A stretch of 30,797 bases of DNA from Candidatus Termititenax sp. (GTDB lineage: Bacteria; Margulisbacteria; Riflemargulisbacteria; GWF2-35-9; DYQY01): assembly GCA_020719045.1 (NCBI GenBank), contig DYQY01000006.1, forward strand, positions 1 to 30,797, written 5' to 3'. The position numbers and the translations under genes are program-made. The notes under the pieces were generated by a model. That model saw nothing but the letters and a program-made list of their open reading frames with translations. It was not told the origin of the DNA and did not search any database. Each line of letters starts with the position of its first letter. Position 1 is the stretch's first letter. Positions 23,941-30,797 of the stretch are shown piece by piece.

Positions 23941-26900
23941 ATGCCAATACAAATCTTTTCAGAATTTACAAATCAATATAGTTTGTCAAAAACATTAAGG
24001 TTTGAGTTGAAACCAGTTGGGAAAACACTGGAACATATAGAATCTAAAGGATTACTCTCTGATGATGAAGGAAAAGCAGAAGATTATAAAAAAGCTAAAA
24101 AGCTTATTGATGAATATCATAAAGTATTTATCGAAAATATCCTAAATGAAGTTGTGATTGAAGGTGAACTATTAGCTAAAATTTATGAATGTTATAAATC
24201 TTTAAAAAGAGATAAAAATAATAATGAACTTAAAACTGTGTACTCTGATTATCAAAAAAAATTACGCACATCTATATACAAACTTATTAACGAAAAAGGG
24301 CTATCTATACTTTTCGAGAAAGAGTTTATTGATGGTGGGAAACAAGAAATAACTGATGAAAATGGCAAAAAGAAAAAAATCGAAATGAATAGTCAAGTTA
24401 TTGATTGGCTTGAATCTCTTAAACTTGAAAGGGAAATACCTGACTGGATTACAAAACATAAGTTAACCTCTATCGAAGAAGCTATTTCTGTAATAAAGAA
24501 ATTTAAAGGCTGGACGACATATTTTAAAGGATTCAACGATAATAGAAAAAATATTTATTTATCAGATGACATCCCAACATCAATAATTTTTCGTATTATT
24601 CATGATAATTTGCCTAAATTTATGGATAATCTACAAAAATGGGAAAAAATACAATCATATTTATTACAAGGACTTGACCTCTCCCAAATAGAAGAAGACT
24701 TCAAAAAAGAACTATCCTATAAAATAAACCACTATACAGGTGAAATAACTAGTATACCTTTAAATTTAGAAAATATTTTTTCTCTGGAAAATTTTAATAA
24801 TGTTCTAAATCAAAGCGGTATAGATAAATTTAATACAATTATTGGTGGTAAATTTATTGAGGGAGAACAAGAAAAAAGAAAAGGAATTAATGAATATATC
24901 AATCTTTACTCTCAGCAAAACAAGGAATTCTCAAAAACTATCCGTTCCTTAAAAATGACCACGTTATTTAAACAGATATTAAGCGATAAAGAAAATCACT
25001 CATTTATTATGGATAAATTTGAGAACGATAAACAAGTAATAGATTCTATAAATGATTATTACAAAGACACTTTCATTAAACCAATTGAAATAGGAGAAAA
25101 CAAACTATCAATCAGGGAACATATAAAGCAACTTGTTTTGGATTTCTCTTCCAATAAGCTTAATTTTGAGCATATTTATTTAAAAAACGACCAATCATTG
25201 ACTAATGTTTCTTCTAGTCTTTACGGTAATTGGGAAATAATAAAGAATGGATTGGTTTTACTCTACAAAAAAAGTAATCCTTATAAAAATAATGACGCTC
25301 CAAATGACAAAGAAAAAAAAGAACAAGACAAATGGCTTAAAAGTAATTATTTTTCAGTTTCAGACATTCAAAAAGCAATTAATTTATATTTTACACACAA
25401 TCATAATAATGAAATAAAGACTATAGAAAATCCAATAACCTCCTATCTAAAAAACGTTATAACTCTTATTGATGGAATAAATAAACAACACTCCGAAACA
25501 AAAAGTGTTCTTGATGCAACATATTATGAAACAGGAGATAAAAACAAAGAACTTCTAGGTCAAAGCAGGGAAAAAGATACCGAAAAAATCAAAATATTAC
25601 TTGATTGCATATCCAATTTACTACATGCCATAAAGCCTTTTGAGCTAAACACTGAAAAAGAAGATGATAGCAGTAAAAATGATAACGTGAATGTATTAGA
25701 AAAAGACACTGAGTTCTACCTAGTCTTTGAAGCATGCTATGAAAAGATAAAAAGCATAATCACTCTTTACAATAAAGTACGGAACTATGTCACCCAAAAA
25801 CCATATTCAATAGAAAAATATAAGCTAAATTTTGAAAATGTAACATTAGCTGACGGATGGGATAAAAATAAAGAATCAGCTAATACATGCATACTGTTTT
25901 TAAAGGATGAACATTACTATTTAGGTGTCATGGATAAAAAACATACTACTATTTTTTCAGATGAAATCATTGAAAAAACTAAGGGTGTTGGATATAAAAA
26001 AGTTGTCTATAAACTTCTCCCTGGAGCTAATAAAATGTTACCAAAAGTTTTTTTCTCAGAAAAGAACATTAATTACTACAAGCCAAGTACAAACATTTTA
26101 AGGATTAGAAATCATTCAACTCATACAAAAAATGGTGAACCTCAGAAAGGATTTTTAAAACAAGACTTTTGCTTAAATGATTGTAGAGAAATAATAGATT
26201 TTTTTAAGGAATCAATCAGTAAACACCCAGAATGGTGTAATTTTGGCTTTAATTTCTCATCGACACAGTCATACAATTCTATCGACGGCTTTTACAGAGA
26301 AATTGAGGAACAAGGATATAAGCTTACATTCCAAGATCTCAAAGAATCTTACATTAACTCACTGATTGATGAAGGGAAGTTATATCTTTTTCAAATATAT
26401 AATAAAGATTTTTCGCTATATAGCAAAGGAACACCAAATCTTCATACTTTGTACTGGAAGGCACTATTTGATAAAAAAAATTTAGAAAATATTGTGTACA
26501 AATTGAATGGTCAAGCCGAATTGTTTTATAGAAAAAAATCAATTGAAAAAAACATTACGCACCCTAAAAAAGTCTCAATTATGAATAAAAATACACTTAA
26601 TGCAAAAAAGGAAAGTATTTTTGATTACGACTTAATTAAAAACAAAAGGTTTACAGAAAATAAATTCTTTTTTCATTGTCCAATAACAATTAATTTTGGG
26701 AAATCATCACAGCCATCGTTGTTTAACAACAGAATAAACAACTTCCTTAAAAACAATACCAAAAATATTCATATCTTAGGCATTGACCGTGGAGAAAGAC
26801 ACCTTGCTTATTACACCTTGCTTGACCCACAGGGGAATATCATAAAGCAAGGAAGCTTCAATACTATTACCAATAAAACAAAGGATGGAATAGAGTTTAA

Positions 26901-27960
26901 TCAAGATTATCACCAAAAACTATCAAAAGTCGAAGGTGACAGGGATGCGGCAAGAAAAAACTGGAAAAAGATTGAAAATATCAAAGACTTAAAGGAAGGG
27001 TACTTGTCTCAGATTGTTCACAAAATAGCAGAAATGATTATTGAGTATAATGCCATTGTTGTTTTTGAGGATTTAAACACAGGTTTTAAAAGAGGTCGTT
27101 TTAAGGTTGAAAAACAAGTTTATCAAAAACTAGAAAAGATGCTTATTGATAAACTTAATTATCTGGTTTTTAAAAATAAAAATATAGATGAATCTGGTGG
27201 ACTTTTAAAAGGCTATCAATTAACTGCTCCTTTTGAATCTTTTTATAAGATGGGCAAACAGACAGGCATAATCTATTATGTCCCTGCATATCACACTTCA
27301 AAAATTGACCCAATAACTGGTTTTGTTAATTTACTGTATCCAAAATATGAAAGTGTAGATAAAACAAAAGAATTTATTAATTACTTTTCTTCAATCCAGT
27401 ATAATAAAGCTAAGGACTATTTCGAATTTACGTTTGATTATAATAACTTCCCTAACAAAGTTGAATTAACAAAAACAAAATGGACGTTTTGTACATATGG
27501 AAACAGGCTAGAAAATTTCAGAAATCCTGCTAAAAATAATCAGTGGGATACTAGAGAAATCAACCTTACAGCAAGCCTTAAAGAGTTACTTTCAAAGCAT
27601 AACGTAAGTTATGTAAATGAAAATAATTTATTGTCAGATATTGTTAGACAAGAATCAAAAGAGTTGTTCAAGTCATTTATACATCATCTAAACCTAACCT
27701 TACAGATGAGAAACAGTAAAACAGGTACTGATGAAGATTACTTGATTTCTCCGATTGCCGATAAGAACGGTGTTTTCTTTGATTCTCGTAATGCAGATGA
27801 TAGTCTACCAAAAGACGCAGATGCAAATGGTGCTTATCATATTGGTTTAAAAGGGTTAATGCTTTTAGAAAAGATTACCAAATGGAATGGAGAAAAGAAT
27901 CCAGATTTAATAATAAGAAACAAAGACTGGTATGAATTTGTTCAGAACAGGAACAAGTAA
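23941..27960 (+). CDS. cas12a: CRISPR effector nuclease Cas12a (Cpf1)
   Basis: A 1339-residue type V-A effector, closest by memory to Francisella Cas12a (1300 residues). The N-terminus IFSEFTNQYSLSKTLRFELKP is the family start. RuvC catalytic residues are D949 (GIDRGERH), E1043 (VVFEDLN) and D1294 (DADANGAYH). The second-nuclease-region Arg is R1257 (QMRNSKTG). The pre-crRNA processing residues match Francisella H843, K852 and K869 as H874, K883 and K900. PAM-contact residues K644, N648 and K702 are kept, but D638 stands where Francisella has Asn and Acidaminococcus Ser. All known active residues are present, so it should be a working RNA-guided DNA nuclease that also processes its own crRNA. 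Confidence 0.97.
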   Translation: MPIQIFSEFTNQYSLSKTLRFELKPVGKTLEHIESKGLLSDDEGKAEDYKKAKKLIDEYHKVFIENILNEVVIEGELLAKIYECYKSLKRDKNNNELKTVYSDYQKKLRTSIYKLINEKGLSILFEKEFIDGGKQEITDENGKKKKIEMNSQVIDWLESLKLEREIPDWITKHKLTSIEEAISVIKKFKGWTTYFKGFNDNRKNIYLSDDIPTSIIFRIIHDNLPKFMDNLQKWEKIQSYLLQGLDLSQIEEDFKKELSYKINHYTGEITSIPLNLENIFSLENFNNVLNQSGIDKFNTIIGGKFIEGEQEKRKGINEYINLYSQQNKEFSKTIRSLKMTTLFKQILSDKENHSFIMDKFENDKQVIDSINDYYKDTFIKPIEIGENKLSIREHIKQLVLDFSSNKLNFEHIYLKNDQSLTNVSSSLYGNWEIIKNGLVLLYKKSNPYKNNDAPNDKEKKEQDKWLKSNYFSVSDIQKAINLYFTHNHNNEIKTIENPITSYLKNVITLIDGINKQHSETKSVLDATYYETGDKNKELLGQSREKDTEKIKILLDCISNLLHAIKPFELNTEKEDDSSKNDNVNVLEKDTEFYLVFEACYEKIKSIITLYNKVRNYVTQKPYSIEKYKLNFENVTLADGWDKNKESANTCILFLKDEHYYLGVMDKKHTTIFSDEIIEKTKGVGYKKVVYKLLPGANKMLPKVFFSEKNINYYKPSTNILRIRNHSTHTKNGEPQKGFLKQDFCLNDCREIIDFFKESISKHPEWCNFGFNFSSTQSYNSIDGFYREIEEQGYKLTFQDLKESYINSLIDEGKLYLFQIYNKDFSLYSKGTPNLHTLYWKALFDKKNLENIVYKLNGQAELFYRKKSIEKNITHPKKVSIMNKNTLNAKKESIFDYDLIKNKRFTENKFFFHCPITINFGKSSQPSLFNNRINNFLKNNTKNIHILGIDRGERHLAYYTLLDPQGNIIKQGSFNTITNKTKDGIEFNQDYHQKLSKVEGDRDAARKNWKKIENIKDLKEGYLSQIVHKIAEMIIEYNAIVVFEDLNTGFKRGRFKVEKQVYQKLEKMLIDKLNYLVFKNKNIDESGGLLKGYQLTAPFESFYKMGKQTGIIYYVPAYHTSKIDPITGFVNLLYPKYESVDKTKEFINYFSSIQYNKAKDYFEFTFDYNNFPNKVELTKTKWTFCTYGNRLENFRNPAKNNQWDTREINLTASLKELLSKHNVSYVNENNLLSDIVRQESKELFKSFIHHLNLTLQMRNSKTGTDEDYLISPIADKNGVFFDSRNADDSLPKDADANGAYHIGLKGLMLLEKITKWNGEKNPDLIIRNKDWYEFVQNRNK

Positions 27961-27964
27961 AACT

Positions 27965-28834
27965 ATGGAAACCACACAAATTTCTTTATTTAAAGGACAA
28001 AAAATAAGAAAAATTATATATAACAATGAATGGTGGTTTTCTGTTTTAGATGTCATTTCCGTACTTTCAGAAACTCCATCTCCTAAAACATACTGGGCAA
28101 AAATGAAAGAACGAGACAAAGAAATGTCTCAACCGTTCCCATTTTGGGAACAGTTGAAATTATTAGCCGAAGACGGCAAAATGCGTTTAACTGACTGTGC
28201 CAATACCGAAGGTATTTTTCGCATTATCCAATCCATGCCATCACCTAAGGCAGAACCTTTTAAACGTTGGCTTGCTAAAGTAGGTTATGAGCGGGTGCAA
28301 GAAATCGAGAATCCAGAATTAGCTACAAAAAGAACAAGGCTACTCTATAAGTTAAAAGGCTACAGTGACGACTGGATAGAAAAACGTATGCGTGGAATTG
28401 CTATCAGAGAAGAGCTTACCGATGAATGGCAAAACAGAGGTGCTACAGAAAACAGAGATTACGAAATATTAACTGCTGAAATATCAAAAGCAGCTTTTGG
28501 TGTGACACCAACAGAATATAAAGAACTCAAAGGTTTAACTAGAGAAAACTTAAGAGACCATATGGATGATTTTGAATTAATTTTTACCATGCTTAGCGAA
28601 AGAGCAACGACAGAAATTCACAAAACCGAAAACTCCAAAGGAATGAATAAACTCAAACAAGATGCAAAGGTAGGTGGCAAAATAGCAGGAAATGCACGTA
28701 AAGAATTAGAAAAAAAGTTAAAACGTTCAATAGTTTCAAACGAAAATTATCTGGAAGAGACAGAAGCAAGTAAAAAGAAACAGATTGAGACACAAAAAAC
28801 ACCAGATACTGCATTAAATGCAAACTTATCTTAA
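27965..28834 (+). CDS. BRO-N / DinD-like protein inside the cas operon
   Basis: A 289-residue protein. Residues 1-115 fit a BRO-N domain as in phage antirepressors and DinD (KIIYNNEWWFSVLDVISVLSE with later EGIFRIIQSMPSPKAEPFKRW). The C-terminal half has LRDHMDDFELIFTMLSERATT and VGGKIAGNARKELEKKL, resembling the C-terminus of E. coli DinD, an SOS protein reported to inhibit RecA filaments. I start it at 27965, four bases after the cas12a stop; an upstream ATG at 27932 would overlap cas12a by 29 bases. Its end overlaps cas4 by 17 bases, so it is translated as part of the operon. This gene is absent from the Francisella locus. Whether it acts in CRISPR immunity is unknown. Confidence 0.75.
   Translation: METTQISLFKGQKIRKIIYNNEWWFSVLDVISVLSETPSPKTYWAKMKERDKEMSQPFPFWEQLKLLAEDGKMRLTDCANTEGIFRIIQSMPSPKAEPFKRWLAKVGYERVQEIENPELATKRTRLLYKLKGYSDDWIEKRMRGIAIREELTDEWQNRGATENRDYEILTAEISKAAFGVTPTEYKELKGLTRENLRDHMDDFELIFTMLSERATTEIHKTENSKGMNKLKQDAKVGGKIAGNARKELEKKLKRSIVSNENYLEETEASKKKQIETQKTPDTALNANLS
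28113..28155 (+). other. Two back-to-back hairpins inside the BRO-N gene
   Basis: GAGACA (28113-28118) pairs with TGTCTC (28125-28130). Directly after it, AACcGTTCCCA (28131-28141) pairs with TGGGAACaGTT (28145-28155), ten pairs and one mismatch around a TTT loop. No T-run follows, so this is not a standard terminator. It could be an RNA processing or polarity site between cas12a and the adaptation genes, or a result of the encoded protein. Confidence 0.4.
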
Positions 28835-29366
28835 AATATCAGAGCTAAACGATTTTATATTTTGTCCACGCTCAATATATATGCACAACTTGTATGAATC
28901 ATTTGAAAAAGAAGTTTATCAGGAAAAGCGTCAAATAAGAGGGACTATTGTCCATGAAAACATTGAAAATAAAAAGTATTCCAGCGAGAAAAGATACGTC
29001 CAAGCAATGGAAGTATATAGTGAACGTTATAACCTTGTAGGTAAAATAGACATTTTTGATATTAATAGTGGAACATTGATTGAAAGAAAATATCAAATAA
29101 AACAAATCTTCGACGGATATTGGCTACAACTTTACGCCCAAAAAATGGCGTTAGAAGAAATGGGCTATTCTGTTAAAAAATTAAAACTATATTCATTAAT
29201 TAATAACAAAGCGTATTATCTTAAAGAAGAAGAAGAAATAAGGAATAAGTTTCTAAGTGTCGTCATGGACTTAGAGAATTTTACCGTTGAAGATTTATCT
29301 GTTCAGCAAAATATAACAAAATGTTTGAATTGTATTTATAAAGAATTATGTAGGGGGGACGTATAG
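28818..29366 (+). CDS. cas4: CRISPR adaptation nuclease Cas4
   Basis: A 182-residue RecB-like nuclease. ISELNDFIFCPRS gives the first cluster Cys (C16); CLNCIYKELC near the end gives C169, C172 and C178 for a 4Fe-4S cluster. The nuclease core shows GTIVHE, GKIDIFD and ERKYQ, then QLYAQKMALEE, the usual H, D, E-x-K and Q-x3-Y motif order. Cas4 trims prespacers and selects those next to a PAM before Cas1-Cas2 integration. It begins inside the BRO-N gene and its stop shares one base with the cas1 start. No clear Shine-Dalgarno is seen, so translation is probably coupled. Confidence 0.95.
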   Translation: MQTYLKISELNDFIFCPRSIYMHNLYESFEKEVYQEKRQIRGTIVHENIENKKYSSEKRYVQAMEVYSERYNLVGKIDIFDINSGTLIERKYQIKQIFDGYWLQLYAQKMALEEMGYSVKKLKLYSLINNKAYYLKEEEEIRNKFLSVVMDLENFTVEDLSVQQNITKCLNCIYKELCRGDV

Positions 29367-30334
29367 TGCTAACAATGCCAGATTTTCGCCAAAAGACAGT
29401 TGTTTTCTTTCAAGCCAGTAATGACTTAGAGCATAAATTAAAATTCCAAAATCAAAATGTAGTTTTTGTAAAAGACGGAACAACAGAAACAAAGCTTTCC
29501 TGCCATAGAATATTGGCGATTTTTATTGTTGGAGATTTTTCTCTTACTACTCAACTTATCAAGAATTGCGTAAAATATGGCATCTCGTTAGTATTATTGA
29601 AGCAAAATTTTATGACCTATGCATCTTGTTTTGCAACTACTGAAGGAAATGTACTTTTAAGAAAGAAACAATACTATTGTTCATTTAATTTGGCTCTAGA
29701 GATTTCAAAAAATTTAATTGAGAATAAAATAAGGAACCAACTAAATCTATTAAGATACAAAGGCGTAGACTTCATAAGGGAAGAAGAAAGGAAAGAATAC
29801 AGAAAAGTAAAGATTGATGAACTTAAACAAGCTACTAGTTTTAAAGTTTTACTTGGTATTGAAGGAAGTGTGTCACGAGATTTCTTTGGCTTATATTTTA
29901 AAGAATTGGATTGGAAGAAACGTGCACCACGTACAAAAATAGATGTTTTGAACTTTCTATTAGATTTAGGATATACTATGCTTTTCAATTATGTTGAAAC
30001 GCTATGCAGATTGTTTGGTTTTGATGTCTATAAGGGAGTGTATCATCAGGAGTTTTATCAAAGAAAATCTCTAGTTTGCGATTTAATGGAACCTTTCAGG
30101 TGTATTATTGATAAAACTATTTTAAAAAGTTTCAATCTTAGTCAATTCAATTTGTCAGATTTCAGTATTACTAAATATAAATGTTCATTGCCTTATGAGA
30201 ATACAGCTAAATATAGTCATATTTTTTATAAGGAACTTCTCGAAAATAAAGAGGATATTTATTCATTTATAAAAAGCTATTATTATTTTGTTCTGAATTG
30301 TGCAGGTGATTTCCCTGTTTTTACAATAAGGTAA
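29366..30334 (+). CDS. cas1: CRISPR integrase Cas1
   Basis: A 322-residue integrase subunit. Metal-binding residues are E166 (LGIEGSVSRDFF), H227 (VYHQEFYQRKSLVCD) and E242 (MEPFRCIID), with the usual spacing. LDLGYTMLFNYVETLCRLFGFD is a strong Cas1 segment close to the Francisella type V-A protein. With Cas2 it inserts new spacers at the leader end. I use the GTG at 29366: AGGGGGG (29352-29358) lies seven bases upstream, whereas the ATG at 29375 would be 16 bases away. The start overlaps the cas4 stop by one base. Confidence 0.96.
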   Translation: MLTMPDFRQKTVVFFQASNDLEHKLKFQNQNVVFVKDGTTETKLSCHRILAIFIVGDFSLTTQLIKNCVKYGISLVLLKQNFMTYASCFATTEGNVLLRKKQYYCSFNLALEISKNLIENKIRNQLNLLRYKGVDFIREEERKEYRKVKIDELKQATSFKVLLGIEGSVSRDFFGLYFKELDWKKRAPRTKIDVLNFLLDLGYTMLFNYVETLCRLFGFDVYKGVYHQEFYQRKSLVCDLMEPFRCIIDKTILKSFNLSQFNLSDFSITKYKCSLPYENTAKYSHIFYKELLENKEDIYSFIKSYYYFVLNCAGDFPVFTIR

Positions 30335-30338
30335 TTCA

Positions 30339-30620
30339 ATGTTAATAGTAACATACGATTTTGAAGATGATAAAAAGAGAACTAAATTTTCTAAATTTTT
30401 AGAACAGTACGGTAGGAGAATACAGTATTCTATTTTTGAAATAAAAAATAGCGAAAGAGTGTTGACGAACATTTTAACAGAAATTGAAGGAAAATATAAA
30501 TCAACATTTACTGGAGCAGATAGTATAATAGTCTTTCAAGTATGTGGAAACTGTGAAAATAAAATGTTAAAATATGGTTATTCAGAAAATGATGACAAAG
30601 ACTTCTTAGTTTTTTCATGA
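30339..30620 (+). CDS. cas2: CRISPR integrase subunit Cas2
   Basis: A 93-residue ferredoxin-fold protein, normal for Cas2. VTYDFEDDKKRTKFSKFL holds the N-terminal strand with the conserved Asp (D7) and the first helix; YGRRIQYSIFEI and DSIIVFQVC are the next strands. It forms the dimer that bridges two Cas1 pairs. The gap to cas1 is four bases, and AAGG overlapping the cas1 stop serves as ribosome site. It is the last protein gene of the operon. Confidence 0.95.
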   Translation: MLIVTYDFEDDKKRTKFSKFLEQYGRRIQYSIFEIKNSERVLTNILTEIEGKYKSTFTGADSIIVFQVCGNCENKMLKYGYSENDDKDFLVFS

Positions 30621-30761
30621 GCAAATTGATATACTTAATAAAATGTAAAACCTAGGTGTTAATTTTTTTACTTTCGCTTTAGACCAATTAAATCAAAGGT
30701 TCCTTATTTTTCTGCTTAGACTATTTTTCTCTAAAGCTGAGTAACTGCAAGGAAAAATACT
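30621..30761 (+). promoter_or_regulatory. CRISPR leader
   Basis: These 141 AT-rich bases separate cas2 from the first repeat. TATACT (30630-30635) is a possible -10 box, but no -35 box is convincing. The leader holds three near-copies of the first nine bases of the repeat (GTCTAAAGC): an exact inverted copy at 30676-30684, an inverted copy lacking one A at 30714-30721, and a direct copy at 30729-30737 with one change. The second and third can pair as a hairpin with one bulged base. Confidence 0.7.
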
Positions 30762-30797
30762 GTCTAAAGCACCTATAAAATTTCTACTGTTGTAGAT
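30762..30797 (+). CRISPR. First repeat of a type V-A CRISPR array
   Basis: The last 36 bases of the window form a Cas12a-type direct repeat. It begins GTCTAAAGC and ends with the 19-base handle AATTTCTACTGTTGTAGAT, whose TCTAC/GTAGA stem with a TGTT loop is, as I recall, identical to the Francisella Cas12a handle. It lies on the same strand as the cas genes. The window stops exactly at the repeat end, so spacers and the rest of the array are not visible; one repeat alone is called from its match to the known handle and its place after cas2. Confidence 0.92.

Noticed and set aside
27932-27964. Upstream ATG for the BRO-N gene overlapping cas12a by 29 bases.
   Set aside because: It adds eleven residues unlike BRO-N N-termini; the ATG at 27965 directly precedes the domain.
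1-30797. Looked for tRNA or rRNA genes and insertion sequences.
   Set aside because: No tRNA-like fold, rRNA segment, transposase or integrase was recognised in any frame.

Overview
The window is AT-rich bacterial DNA, dense in genes, with mostly short or overlapping junctions. It carries a flagellar export and motor operon, two Rnf subunits, a bifunctional Rel protein, a PTS-like phosphotransfer protein and a complete type V-A (Cas12a) CRISPR-Cas operon. The gene order fliK-flgD-(flagellar operon protein)-flgE-motA-motB-fliL-fliN-fliO-fliP-fliQ-fliR-flhB resembles Clostridia and several deep uncultured lineages. I suspect an uncultured lineage such as Margulisbacteria, but the sequence alone does not prove this.

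Layout. 1-666: 3' part of an RloB-like defence protein cut by the window edge. 667-837: hairpins, a nested palindromic repeat and a promoter. 838-3939 (+): a fused PHP phosphoesterase/UvrD helicase ending in a sliding-clamp motif. 3926-10343 (-): one probable operon read leftwards, PTS enzyme I-like fusion, rel, rnfA, rnfB, with junctions of 19, 0 and 0 bases. 10458-10958 (+): unknown small protein. 10955-12340 (-): membrane-anchored protein with a MotE/MgtE-N-like end. 12530-23566 (+): the flagellar operon, lacking fliM and flbD at their usual places. 23567-23940: terminator, hairpins, a possible crRNA-handle-like element and the cas12a promoter. 23941-30797 (+): cas12a, a BRO-N/DinD-like gene, cas4, cas1, cas2, leader and the first CRISPR repeat, at which the window stops.

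How the genes work together. The flagellar block supplies hook assembly (FliK, FlgD, FlgE), the stator (MotA, MotB, FliL), part of the C-ring (FliN) and the export gate (FliO, FliP, FliQ, FliR, FlhB). The leftward operon joins a PTS-type phosphorelay protein to the (p)ppGpp enzyme and to two membrane subunits of the Rnf ion pump, so a link between energy state and stringent response is plausible. The CRISPR operon has the Francisella-type order with one extra gene, the BRO-N/DinD-like protein, which starts 4 bases after cas12a and overlaps cas4 by 17 bases.

Most interesting points: the extra gene inside the type V-A operon; the leader with three near-copies of the repeat's 5' end; a possible crRNA-like element beside the cas12a promoter; the HPr-HPr-enzyme I fusion next to rel; and three genes that look leaderless. 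All family assignments are from motif reading and remembered homologues; no database search was run.
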